From Sipunculus nudus (taxonomy: Eukaryota > Annelida > Sipuncula > Golfingiida > Sipunculidae), in contig CM049306.1 in NCBI GenBank assembly GCA_026874595.1, positions 21,802,019 through 21,866,018 of the forward strand: a stretch of DNA of 64,000 nt, written 5' to 3'. A model generated the notes under the pieces. The model did no database searches and was not told the DNA's origin. It was given only the letters and a program-made list of their open reading frames with translations. Shown one piece after another: positions 32,258-44,372 of the stretch. The position numbers and the translations under genes are program-made. Every line of letters starts with the position of its first letter. Within the stretch, counting starts at the first letter, position 1.

Positions 32258-32564
32258 CATATATGATATTGCAACGTGCAACAAAATGCTGTTGAAACTT
32301 ATCTCTGACAATATCATGGTCATTTTTATCTGCAGAGGACAGTCCAAATGATGTTAAAATATCATCTGCCTCGTCCCCCATGGCATATATGAGAACATTG
32401 ACTTGAACAGCAGAGTCTTTCTGTGTCAGGCCTGAAGCCTCACGAAATCTATCAAAACGCCTGATCCATTTTGGCCACTCCTCTCTGTGACGAAACTCGA
32501 AGAGGTCTGGAGAATTAATCTGGAATGTTGCCATAGTGTATGAGTGGGCAGGATCCGTGATCAA
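32085..32564 (-). pseudogene. Gag N-terminal region of the Ty3-like element
   Basis: Frame with EFRHREEWPKWIRRFDRFRE, a Ty3/gypsy gag matrix/capsid-like pattern, and VDRFLTALYGLVEHCNYGSL, common in retrotransposon gag. It stops at ...LSESL within the duplicated segment. Confidence 0.85.
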
Positions 32565-32684
32565 CGTAAGTCTTTACTGGCCTTGGAGGAGGTTGTATAT
32601 ATGATTCTCACCTGATATCGCCCACTGAAGCGGAAAGTCATGGACGGGTCAAGCGAGAGCAGAAGAGTTGGTTGTTTGCCACCA

Positions 32685-32918
32685 TGTCGTGTTTGTAACC
32701 AGACCAGATAACTGCACATTGAATCAAGAAAGGAACTTTGATGTTTTTACTGTCGGCTAGACATAAACATGCTGCGGCTCTCCCGCGTTCATACATACCG
32801 TCATTCTGTACCTCACAACACCCACGTAAACAGATCCTACCCGTACAAACATATAACGAGTATTCCATACCAACATAATATCACTATAACAAAATATCAC
32901 CAACATAATATCACTACA
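32685..32918 (-). repeat. 5' LTR of the Ty3-like element
   Basis: In element orientation TGTAGTGATATTATG to CAAACACGACA, followed by TGGTGGCAAACAACC as the likely primer-binding region. Confidence 0.9.

Positions 32919-32976
<58 letters not shown>
32919..32976. repeat. (CT)n microsatellite
   Basis: About 55 bases of CT directly after the 5' LTR, continuing the (CT)n that ends at the 3' LTR. Confidence 0.95.
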
Positions 32977-32979
<3 letters not shown>

Positions 32980-33501
32980 TCAGTGACCTGTGACTAATCA
33001 TCAACCCGTAATCGCTTTGTCACTTGTTCAGCGGGTTTCCTTGTCATGGCGGGTGTTCGTCTCGGCTTTGTTCCGGATGACCAGTGACCCAGATAAATTC
33101 AGATTATAATTGCATTCAAACACAAAATAATGTGTCAAAATAAATAAGGATAATATGGATATTATGGTTTCATATAATTACAACTTGACCTTTTTTCGCT
33201 TCATATATACGCGGGGAAATACGCGCTCCCTTGTCGAGGAAATGTCCGAAACGGCCAAAATTTAAGCCGTTAAACTTGTTTACCATGATTACATATTTCC
33301 TGCAAATGTGATTTTCATCTGACACGCCCGTTTTCTTGTGCTTTTTTAAATTGGAAAACACACACAAATGACTAATAACATTATCGGAATGAGTTATCTT
33401 TTTAACATACCCGACAGGGGTCATTCTATTGATTTCTATGTTGAGTTATTTGTCAACAACAGTTAAAATCAAACAAGTGGAGTTATTTATTTAGAAAAAT
33501 A

Positions 33502-33502
<1 letters not shown>

Positions 33503-33536
<34 letters not shown>

Positions 33537-33541
33537 TATAT
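33503..33541. repeat. (TA)n at the outer end of the right inverted arm
   Basis: ATATATATGTATATATA run facing the (TA)n of the left arm. Confidence 0.9.
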
Positions 33542-36425
33542 TTGGACCCATTTGACCGACCATTATGTTGTTTGATATCATGTGTCTTATTTGTCCTGAC
33601 CAAAACTGAAGTGACATACGTACTTCCGTTAAAATGAATCAACGTCAGGCTCCGTGGCAAGAATCTTATTATAGATACATTTTCACATAACATAAGATGT
33701 AAAAGGCGGAGAGAAAGGTGCCATATAGAAGTGACTTCTTAAACATAATAGAGACTCGAGACACCAGTGCGTATTCGGGATTTGAAAATAGAGAGAAACT
33801 CGGGAAGGGGGCTGTTCTGCGTCTTTTAGACTATATTTTTACTAATAATTTTTTTCAGATTATATTTATGTTCCACAAAGCCCTATAAGTAGGAAGCAAG
33901 CATTTAAAAAAATGTTTGAACATAGGGTTTGGAGACTTCACTTCTGCACACAAACAAAATAAAAAAGAGAGATAGTAAAAAAACATGAGAAAAATGTGTA
34001 AGTATATAATCCGTTTACTGTTTAGATTTAATTTAGAAATAGTCTGACACTCTTTAAATTTACATTACAGACAATAGCTTGCTAAGCTTTTGTTCTTTCA
34101 TCACAAAATTTCAACAAATACAACAAAAAATAGTTTCTCTTTAGGTCAATAGGAACCTTAAGAACTGATAATAAATATACATTTTTTTATCAGATATATA
34201 TCTATATTTATATTGCAGACAATATCATGCTAAGCTTTTCTTTATTTCCCGTATTGGACTAACATTACCACACTCGTGCATAGGGAAACATAAAAATATT
34301 TATTTACGTATACGCCATATTTAAATCTTAGCGTTTGTATACTTAAATAATCGAACATAAAATAAATGTGGGTTAACAAATATTACCCTTGCGAGAAGTT
34401 GACTGGCATAAGTGTTAGCAAAATTAAAGAAGGGAGGGGGGCCTTTGCGCCCCCCTATGAATACGCCCCATGACACTGTTACATACGGTACGCCTAACGA
34501 TTATCAAATGTTCCAGGTGCAGTTTTGTTTTACATATTGATTCGATAACGGCCGTTAGATGGAGCAACTAGGCACTAAATGAAAATTTAGTGCCGGACCG
34601 CGTTGTTTATATATACCAAACTTTGGAAACAGTGGCCCAAATGGCTCTGAAAATGTAGCGCCTGTTTTAAAGTTACTTATTGTAACACCCCCTACTTTCG
34701 CATTTTTACTTGTAACATGTTATCCCATCTACACTTGTTACTCCTCCTAGTACATGTTGTATGTTACTCCTATGAAATTCATGTTACTGCTATAATACAG
34801 GTAACTATCATACACCAGTTGATCCTATTGTATATGTTATTCCGAGAATGGACGTTACCCCTTTAACTCAAGTTATTGATGGAATATATGTTAATGATAT
34901 AATCCGCGTTACTGCTATCACATACATGTATATAACTATGCGGCTGTCCAAAAATAGAGGCAGAGAGCGATTGATATGCATCAAAATCAATATGAACATT
35001 TTGGGGGATGGAAAAGTACAAGAAAATAAAGTATTTGTTTTGTAATGCAAATAAGAATAGCCATAAGAAAACAAGAACTTATTATTTAAAAAAAACAATG
35101 ATACTCGTTAATATATATATATATCCTCGTAACAATTTTGGATATTATGTGAGTCGGATTAAATTAGATATTCAGGTTAGACACTGTCTGTCACATTATA
35201 GAATCAACCTTTGTCACGATTCAAGAAAAAATCGTCCATTTTTTCTTGCATATAGAACAGCTTACCCAGTATTAATAATTTTATAAAGTATATTTATCAT
35301 AAAACAATACTGCGCAAGTAATTTGCCTTGAAACAATTCTGTTTAAATATATTTCAATGGTCTATACATCTCCACTTAATGTATGCCTACGCCAATGATA
35401 TATTAAGAAGTCCCTATGGACTTCTGGGGATAACTTTTTTCCCACAATTCCTAAATAGCAGAGACCTTCCCTCAGTAGAGTCCTCCCCTTGTGACAACGA
35501 TGAGATGTATGCAATGAGTCAGAATTCATTTTTAAAGCGCCATCTGTCGGTGATTAGGTGACTGAAACGACGAAAAGGGTACCACGTGACTTTTTTCCAT
35601 TTTCGTGAGATGGAATCAAGATGGCAGGTTGACGGAATCTTATCTGAATGAAAGTTACACCATTTATTTATTTATTTTTAATCATTTTTTTTTAATTCGA
35701 TAAAACACGGTCTCTGTGTACACGATTATACGTCTCACACGAACGGGTGTAACGCATCAGTCATCATTTCAAAATTGTCTTCGTCGCACATTTTCGTAAT
35801 TACAATTTTAATGACTTTACTATGTTTATCATATAGAAATGTAGACCAGTATCCCGTTACTTGGCAAAAAAAGAAAGAAATAATCCTACCTCATTATGAG
35901 TACGATGATATACTTTAGGAGGATGACATAATTTTGAACGACATATGGTCCGGTATAATCCAAATGCTGAGGATAATGAATACATACATAAAATAAAACC
36001 AAAAATGTCTGCATTCTAGATACCACTGCTTTGCATTGACGATGGGTCTCTCATAAAAATTGCTAGATTAAACACTTTATTGTCAAAAATTTTTCATATT
36101 GATCACAGGGTAGTCATTTTATATTAGATAATTTCCCGAACTTAACATTGAAATAAAAGTATTATTCTGATGTCAGAGCATATGCAACACGGATGTTTCA
36201 GCGTTCTTTCCATGCCAGGTTTTCATCAATCGAAGTTGGCGTGTTGTCAAGGCCATTGTTTGTTTGTCGCATGTCATCGCAGTAATATGTTTTACCACGT
36301 GGTGTATTGTAATTTGTGCTCCACTCATGCAGTTACTATATATAACCCATCCCTAATACGTATATATAAACCCAGATGCATACATAACGACATCCAAAAT
36401 TACTATCAAGTCAGCAACGAATATC
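33542..36425. other. Intergenic AT-rich stretch, no gene recognised
   Basis: No coding pattern. Items seen: a perfect hairpin at 34571-34594, and a degenerate array of TGTTACTCCTA-like words at 34680-34930 (ATGTTACTCCTA, CATGTTACTGCTATAA, GCGTTACTGCTATC) with about 25-30 bases per turn. Confidence 0.55.
34571..34594. repeat. Perfect 10-bp stem with GAAA loop
   Basis: GGCACTAAAT, GAAA, ATTTAGTGCC: a perfect inverted repeat with a tetraloop. No T-run follows, so it is not a simple terminator. Confidence 0.7.
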
Positions 36426-38641
36426 AGGCCGTGTACAGACCAGGCATATTTCGGGGTTTCTGATCGATCTAGTTATGACTAGACCGCCTCCAAGGCGGGA
36501 CCTGCCCTCGACATGGTCTAGTTAAGATCGATCTCTCTGAAGCCGGGTGCTCACTACCCGATTTTATCAAGCGACATTGTCGGGCGATTTTCTGGGCAGA
36601 TTTTCTCAAAATCGGCTGCAAATCGGCTTGGTTTAGTTGGCCGATTTTCGGTGTCACATTTACCGACTCGCTTGTTCCCACCTCCCGATTATCGGGGAAG
36701 GAGTCTGTCTAATTATAACGATCTGATACTGAGCTTTCTACGAGAGAAACTAAAAGGAAATATTTGTTCGCTTTGTGGCTTGTCCAAAGAAAAATATACT
36801 GTGGCGGAAGAGTGACCTGTCAGTTAAACCTTGGCTTGAATCAAGAGATGAACTAGTTTCATGTAAATAATACACTTGTATGAGACAGGAGGGTTGAACC
36901 GTCCTTCATCAATTTAATGGTTTTGTCCGTGTATCTCATGGGCGGGTCCAGGATTTAAGAAAAGAGAGGTTCAACCCAGGAGCACTAATAACAAAACCTT
37001 AAGAAAGGTCCCCAGGTCCGGAAAATGTCCGAAAGGATTGGTCTTAAACCCTTTAAACGAATGCTGCGGCTGATCTGCAGGATTTGGTAAAACCGAACAT
37101 CCACCATCATGATACTACATTCAGAAGGGCTATTTCACCAGAACGGAACTCAAATTTAGAAAATGACATTCTACTTGCATGTTCGTTTGATTTCTAGGAT
37201 TTCCTGTTTCTAGAAATTCAAAGAAGTGATATGTTTTCATCTGTCCTGTATAAACCAGAAACACTTTATCATCCTTTTTCATTTGACTGCTACACACAAC
37301 AAACGTTAACAGCAGCAGATATGTTGCGTGATTAGGTTTTAATCTATATTATTAATTCCTGTAGCAGGTGATGATCAGTTATATATCTTGCAACTCTCTG
37401 TTAACTGTCAGATAAAATATGTTAAAACGTATTAAAGTACAGCATCGCCACCAATGCCGCCGACTCCGTGAAAAGATTAAGTGTACCAGAGATCCGTTCA
37501 CGCTTTTGCCTATTGGGTTAGCTGTAAACATCAGGTATGCTGCGTGCACTGGACTGGATGTAATATCACTCAAAAGTTTTCGGCTATTCATTCATATCTT
37601 CTCTCATTTCCTCTAACTTTGGGCTTATCATTTTATTTATACACTTTCTTCTCTGGCACCTTTGTTTTTGCTTACTTTAAGGAGAACCTGTGATAGGACA
37701 AAACACTGTGATGGGACAAAACCTATAATAAGGAAAGAAATTTATAATGATGGTTAGAGATTACAAGCAGATATACAGTTGATAATTACCATCCCTGAGA
37801 AGTAAATATTGAATTGTGTTATTTTTCCAAGGAAACTCTTACATAACTTTGAGTTAATTGTTCAGAGTAGCTCGTCACGCAATGGGAAGGATTGTAAAAC
37901 AGCCAAGCAATAAATACGCGTTTGCGAACATACACCTTGTTCATTCGGTCTTATGTTTACAGAAATATTCGCACATTGTAATTATATGAATGGATACTCC
38001 TTTATAATGATTAATAAATTGCAGGTCGTCTTAAAGGAATACAAGAAATTTGAATCTTTACCAAAAACTGTCTTTAGGCCTAATTCTTTTTAAAATACAG
38101 AAATATGTCATTACACAATATATACTTATAATAACTCATAGTGACAACGTACAGAACGTGAACTCTGACCTACATAAATAACCAAAATCGGCCGACTTTG
38201 TCGCGAACATTGGCTCACTACACGATTTCGCTAATCGCCCGACAAAATCGGCCGTTTTTCTTTGACAGTGCCAGACTCTTGGCGATGGCGATTTTTCACG
38301 CCGACGCCGACAAAATCGCGTCGCTCGCGGTGTCACACTACACGACAATGTACCCCCGTCGGTACATAGTCGGCCGATCCAATGAATCGGCCGATAAAAT
38401 CGGTAAGTGTGCCGCCGGCTTGAGACCCCATACAGACGGCTTCTGTTCCCGTGTGTACAGGCAGGCGGTCTCCTGATCGAACTCCTTAGTGTGCGCGTTG
38501 GGCGCGCCCTAATACCAGGTCCCGTTGAGACCGGTTGATAACCTAACGAAGCCGGTTCCACTGAGTGAATGTTGTGCTGTGTGAACATAGCCGGTCTCGA
38601 TAGGATTGATCTGACATCTGAGATCGATCTGTACACGGCCT
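36426..38641. mobile_element. 2.2-kb element with terminal inverted repeats
   Basis: AGGCCGTGTACAGA at 36426-36439 is exactly repeated in reverse as TCTGTACACGGCCT at 38628-38641. Inside each end are related GATCGATCT and AGACCG words, then CCGATTTTATC / GTCGGGCGATTTT-rich stretches (36540-36715 and 38185-38420) in opposite orientation, so the inverted repeats are a few hundred bases long and diverged. The core (36720-38170) shows no transposase. Target duplication unclear. Confidence 0.7.
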
Positions 38642-40601
38642 TATATAGACTGCATTATATAGTTTCGGACATACTTTATAAACGCAACTTGTATTTCCAT
38701 TATAAGTTTACCTAAGGTTTTTAAAAAACATATTTTGAACTTTATTTGGCATGTAATAAATGCGTTATGGGAAACCATACTTTTTTAAATATTTACAATA
38801 CCAGAAGTTTATCAACGTTTATTATATTGCCGTCTTTGTTCAACAAGCGGTTGAATAACAGAAAATTATGGGCAAATGAAGTAAAAACCGACAATAGTAA
38901 TGTCCATGATCGACTAATAAGATTAATAGACATCATATTATGTATAATCTATAGCAAAAAAAATCACATTGTAACAAAACTTCGCGGAATATCTGTCTAA
39001 TCGTAGGTATATACATGTTTTTAATTCCATTAGTATAAAGGAATAATTTTTGGCTGCAATTTTAAATCTTGTTTGCGACAGTAAATATAGTGTACCTAAA
39101 TCACATGCTCATTTTATATGCTCGCTGAAACGAATACGTATTTGTTGCTTTAATACCATTGTATGTTTACATTAAATTTACTACTACATCACTATAAACC
39201 TGCATTCTAATTAATGCGAGCCTCCGCCATTTACTTATTAGGTCTGTAACTCCCATGGTCATTCCTGTATAAGTGACTGTAGATTTGTGACAATATTGCT
39301 TGATGACGTTCTAGGATCCAGATCATGTGTAGGTTCCACACCAAAATCTAATCGATTCATGGCATTCCGTTCATGATTGCGTTAGTTATGTCGTGAACAA
39401 ACACACATATAATACGCACAAACAAACACACAAACACATATAACACACAAACAAACACACAAACTCACGAACAGGGATGAACGCATATCCTCCTGGCGGA
39501 GGCAAATCATCAAACCTATAAGAAATAAATCTTACATGTTGAACCAAAGAAGGTCATGTCAAGTGAAATTAACATCAGTGTGCCTGCACTGAGCTGACCG
39601 ATCAAAACCAGCTTTGACACTGAAATTAACAAACACTGAAATTCACAAAGAATAATATTAAATTAACTTGTTCATTTCAGGTCCCTCGACGCACCTGTAT
39701 GCACTTCGATAAGAGGTCAAGGTTGCTTTTTCTTTGATCCAAACAATTTACGTGAGAAACTGAGAATACACATTGTCCACTTTATTTGGTCAGTGTCATG
39801 TGCACTGAAATGTTTCTTTGAAGTTGTTGAATTTTCTATTGATATACGGTAATTATTTACAAAACATTTCTTTTTCGGTCCAAGTGAGATGCTTCGAGAC
39901 AATTGTTTGTTTTATTTTTTTTATTACAATCTCCATTTAGTGAAAACTTCTTGCAGTCTTTTCATGCAGTTTATATATCTTGCATTATCTCCAGCTTATA
40001 ATTACGTTTAAAACAGTTGCGTGAACGACAAATCATAACCTTCTATATCATATGCCATTTGTTGAATGTTGCAGAATTGGGATTTGTTTCTCCGAGTGGG
40101 ACTACATCTGAGAGCGGTATATCTCAATACATGAACAGATGCAGGCGGTCCAGTAGCATGTTCGATTATACTCTTGGTACTAATTTGTAGGCTGAATGGA
40201 GCAATATTCGTATGTATATGTCTGGCGACCCAGAATTTTAGCGAGGATATTGGCCTACATAAGGTCTATGACTTAAATTTACCCCTGTGCATGATTCAAA
40301 CTCGCGTGTTCAATCGCGTATGGCATTTTGGAACTTTTATATAACTATTTTTAAGCTTGGAATGAACGATTTATCAAAATCGAAAGACCAGCATCTGAAT
40401 AGCGTATTCTTTTACCATTGTCTGTCATTGTTTCCTGATAAATGATTAAAAATTAAACAAATAAATCTTAAATTATCTGTATCTGTTGTCATGGTAGCCA
40501 TACCAATTCGATATGATAATTTCTGTTCCGTTCCTCAGTACATGCATGCATATATACCTAAATGCACCAGTATGATAATTGCATATTTACATACAACATA
40601 C

Positions 40602-40680
<79 letters not shown>

Positions 40681-40704
40681 AAGAGAGCTCTATCATCTAT
40701 CTTT

Positions 40705-40755
<51 letters not shown>

Positions 40756-41220
40756 ATATGTTATGGCTAGACATAGTCGCTATATATTTTTTACACAGAG
40801 GTAATCGCATATACTTATCAAAATGCATACATGATTTGATACTTAATATAGAGACATGAACTTCAGTATTTCAGTGCAGTAGAAAGTTAAATGTAGAAAT
40901 ATCTGGTGACTTAGCAGGAGGTTAATAGCTTAGTGGTTTTCCTACGAATATAAAACATATTTTTTTTATTTTAATGTTAACAAATTTGATAAGCCGGTAT
41001 ACCATCCCGTAGAACAACTCCTACGTTTCTAGTTCAAGTGGCCATTGGGAAGCCAATATAGGCAGTTGAAGTACCCTCTGATAAAATTACGGGGGCGGGT
41101 GTAAGTAAGCATATACGTGATTACTTGATTTCGGGCGTTGGTAACCGTGCCTCGAGTATCCGGCTGTGTACATGAATTGTTATATGACAACCCGGAGGTT
41201 CAGGATCCGGCTGTCAGATT
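38642..41220. other. Intergenic stretch upstream of the DSL-LDLa gene
   Basis: No exon recognised. Holds CACACAAACAAACACA repeats at 39415-39470 and two (TA)n tracts (40601-40648, followed by (GA)n, and 40706-40750). Confidence 0.6.
40601..40751. repeat. (TA)n(GA)n and (TA)n microsatellites
   Basis: (TA)n, then GAGAGA to about 40674, a short unique spacer with CATCTATC, then a second (TA)n. Confidence 0.9.
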
Positions 41221-41226
41221 AGGAGG

Positions 41227-41258
41227 TATATTAACTAGCAGCATTTGAGTGCTGGTCA
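41227..41258 (+). promoter_or_regulatory. Candidate core promoter (TATA-like plus Inr-like)
   Basis: TATATTAA at 41227-41234 lies 31 bases before the A of TCACACT (41256-41262), the usual spacing of a TATA box and an initiator. This would give a 35-base leader to the ATG at 41293. It rests on short motifs only. Confidence 0.4.
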
Positions 41259-41292
41259 CACTGCGTAGAACTGCAGACACAAACTGTCAGCC

Positions 41293-41328
41293 ATGCGGGC
41301 GTTTGTCATTGTATGTGCCCTGAGTGTG
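41293..41328 (+). CDS. DSL-LDLa gene exon 1: start and signal peptide
   Basis: ATG in a good context (CAGCCATGC), 12 codons [12 protein letters not shown], then donor GTG/GTGAGT in phase 0. With the first residues of exon 2 (VGPLLC) it makes a short positive, then hydrophobic, signal peptide. Confidence 0.8.
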
Positions 41329-44102
41329 GTGAGTACAATTTTAACAAAATCGTCCACTTGCATTTGGGTCATTGGTTTTATAGTCTCTGAGATATCACAC
41401 TGTGCGACGTACATTATCTTATCTAGGTCTTCATTGGGACATAAAATGGGGGTTAATCAGTACCCGTTTTAACTGCTGTAGGTCTATCTGTACTTTATAT
41501 ACAGAGTAAAAAAAATATTTATGGTACTGCATGATAGCCATGTATAGTGTAATGCGAACGCCGCGGAGTCTACTGGTCAAGACTGATCTTGATTTACGTA
41601 TGGTTGTGTCGCTGTCATCAGCTAAATACAGGTCAAACTAATTTAAGAGGCCTTAAACAAGAAATATAGAATAAAAGGTTTAAACGTGCCATATACCTTT
41701 CGCCATCCATCTATGTAGAATGTACGTTCTCCAATTAGTCCTTGGTACTGATATAACCTTACATAGTAAGATAGGAGGGGGACGTGTCTGCCCGAGTGCT
41801 AATTTAATCTACTTCAGCGCTAGACATTATCTATAAGTTGCTTTACCATTTTAAAGGCTAGGGTATGTAACGGGAATATTATGTGCCCATGCATTCGGCT
41901 GATCTCAAAACACCCCTTCATTAATACATGATAGGTACGATTATATTTAAAACATATTTATGTAAGTCTGAAGCTCCTATATTTTAGTAGCCCAGGAATA
42001 ATGAAGTTAGGACAGATCCGGATCTATTATTAATAAAGGGTAACCTTAATTCGACCACTTTAATTATTTACTCAATTAGCAGGTCGACCGACTCGGGTTT
42101 AATGTTAAATATCCTGCTGATAATTAAAAGGTTAATATTTATGAGGCTGTGTTTATGACGTACGTCATAATGTGTGCCAACAAACAACAGCGTTCTGATT
42201 ATCCAATTTCACAAGCAGCAATTTTCAAGAGAAGTTGGGTAATATGTAAATGCATCCGGCTCTAATAGGCGGATATTCTTAAACATCTGATACTTGTTGA
42301 TCGTTTTAATTGTGCAGAAGTTTTGTAGTTAAAGAAATTAGGAACTATGTCATATTATTCATCCTGATATGACTATATCTTTATACGAAAAGTACCAATA
42401 TTCTTCCAATATAGAAGGCCAAAGTCACAGGCATACACGTGACATGTAAATCAAGCAAAATTCAGTAGTTTTCTTTAATAATAAACGACGATACATATAC
42501 GTATAGCCGATGTATATTTTTCAAATGAGCGGTGCAATTCAGCAGGAATTAGCATAGTGAACCCCGAGAGGCGCACTCGTTTGTGAGTGACACACAGCCG
42601 ATTTTGAAAGATCTCACCAGTCCTCAGCTGAGACTGGAATTAATGATCTCCAGGCTTTAAGTCCAGTACTGTTCCCCTAGCCGTAAATATACGACACAGA
42701 AGGCATTGATATTGGACTCACAGCATACCTTGACAGTCGATTGACTGTCTTATCTCTGCAGGGTGTTAAAAGGCCTCTACGCTACTCCTAGACCATATAT
42801 AAATGCCGGTCCACACGGACATTGATGTTATTTCACCATATTTAAAGGAAAATGAGAAGTATAGGATGAAATCTGTATTATAATTACTGGTTTTCCCGGG
42901 TACCCACCTGCAGTGGCATGTGTCGTGTAATGAACCCTGACCTGCCGACTACTGCATGATCGTTCATCACAGGGCCTATATATATTTTGAGGTGATCAGT
43001 GTTTTATGACCGTGTAGGCATTAAACTAGTGTGGACTCTGGACTTATAACGAGCAAATCCAAGAGCCACGAGGTTAGCATAGAACTGTCATTCCATTCTT
43101 TTAGAAGTATAGACTCCTTGTAATTTTTCTCCAATCAAGGCAATGTTTAGCCTACGTAAAGTCACTGGAATACTGCCTGCCAGAGCAACACATGGGCATC
43201 TTAATCACTTATAGATAACAGATGGACGAAATTTCATATAAAGGATTTCGTTAAAGTATCTTAATATCCATTAAGAAAAACTCATCAATATATAACCGGC
43301 ATGCAACGGTTTAAAAAATAATGTAGGATGACATTATTATTTATTTTTTTTAGTAAAATACTTGCTTTAAGCGGAACTTCATGTACATTAACTACAACAC
43401 GCGGTGCTGTGCAACCAGCAGGATGTCCCGCAGTGATCCGGATATTATAGACTGATCAACTGATAAGTAAAAACAATATAATTCAGACTTTAATGGTCTG
43501 ATCCAGACAGTTAACTAAACATATCAAGTGGGGTTGAACAGCAAGGACTGATCTTGAAGTTATACTTATCAATAACCACTGGTGTTTGTTCCCCGGGCAG
43601 GCTCAGTATAACCACGGTTAACTTAAACAAAGTTGGGTTTTATATTTACTGCCATTTAAACATAGTTTTGGGTGTTTTAATTAATATCTAAAATGTAGGT
43701 CAATGGGCTGCAGGTGGCAGTGTCTGTTTTAGGTGGACGAAGGTAACCATATTATATGATAAGAATGTTATATGTTAATGTTCAAACTGAGGGATTTCAT
43801 ATTTCCCTTTACGGAGATAATTAATACCACACCCTGTTGTTAACTGAACTGTTTGAGCGAATATCTTAGTTTCAGTTTGAGATTTTTCCTACTTCACCTG
43901 TCATCCTCGGACAGGGATTGAGCTTTTGACCTTCATTTTCGAAGTACAATACCTAATTTCTGAGGCTGGTTACTGCTTGCAAGATATTTTTATTGTATTC
44001 ATTTTCATTGTAATCTTCTGCTACAAATTATATTAATGTATATAATTTAATGGTTTATTGCTAAAAACAATTGCTTGAGTGCTCTAAGGTATAACACCAG
44101 AG

Positions 44103-44154
<52 letters not shown>

Positions 44155-44316
44155 GTGTATAATTTATTATCGTGCAAGGTAGTGACAACATTAAAGATGG
44201 GCAGATCTGTTTATTGCAGACAATATAATTGTGGCAAATCTACTTAAACAAACCTTTACGAAAAAATAACTGTTTATACCGGCGTTTACTCATTCCTGTC
44301 AGTTTAGATATGTCTG

Positions 44317-44372
<56 letters not shown>

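Larger units (their letters stand above)
27722..32918 (-). mobile_element. Ty3/gypsy-type LTR retrotransposon, degenerate copy
   Basis: Two direct repeats of about 234 bp (27722-27956 and 32685-32918) bound a minus-strand gag-protease-RT-RNase H-integrase order. A purine tract GGAAAAGGGGAGA lies directly before the 3' LTR (27957-27969), and TGG follows the 5' LTR, as in a tRNA primer site. Both flanks are (CT)n, so the target duplication cannot be told from the microsatellite. Stops, frameshifts and a gag duplication show that the copy is dead. Confidence 0.93.
21281..33541. mobile_element. Large inverted-repeat (foldback-like) block
   Basis: 21281-21660 matches the reverse complement of 33130-33510 at high identity (for example AATAACTCCACTTGTTTGAT and CGGGTATGTTAAAAA on the left). 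Further in, 24700-24790 matches the reverse complement of 32984-33066 (ATGACAAGGAAACCCGCT). The arms then run into GA/GAAT arrays on the left and CT/ATTC arrays on the right. The left arm carries about 3 kb of extra AT-rich sequence; the right arm carries the Ty3 element. No target-site duplication is clear at the outer ends. Confidence 0.75.
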
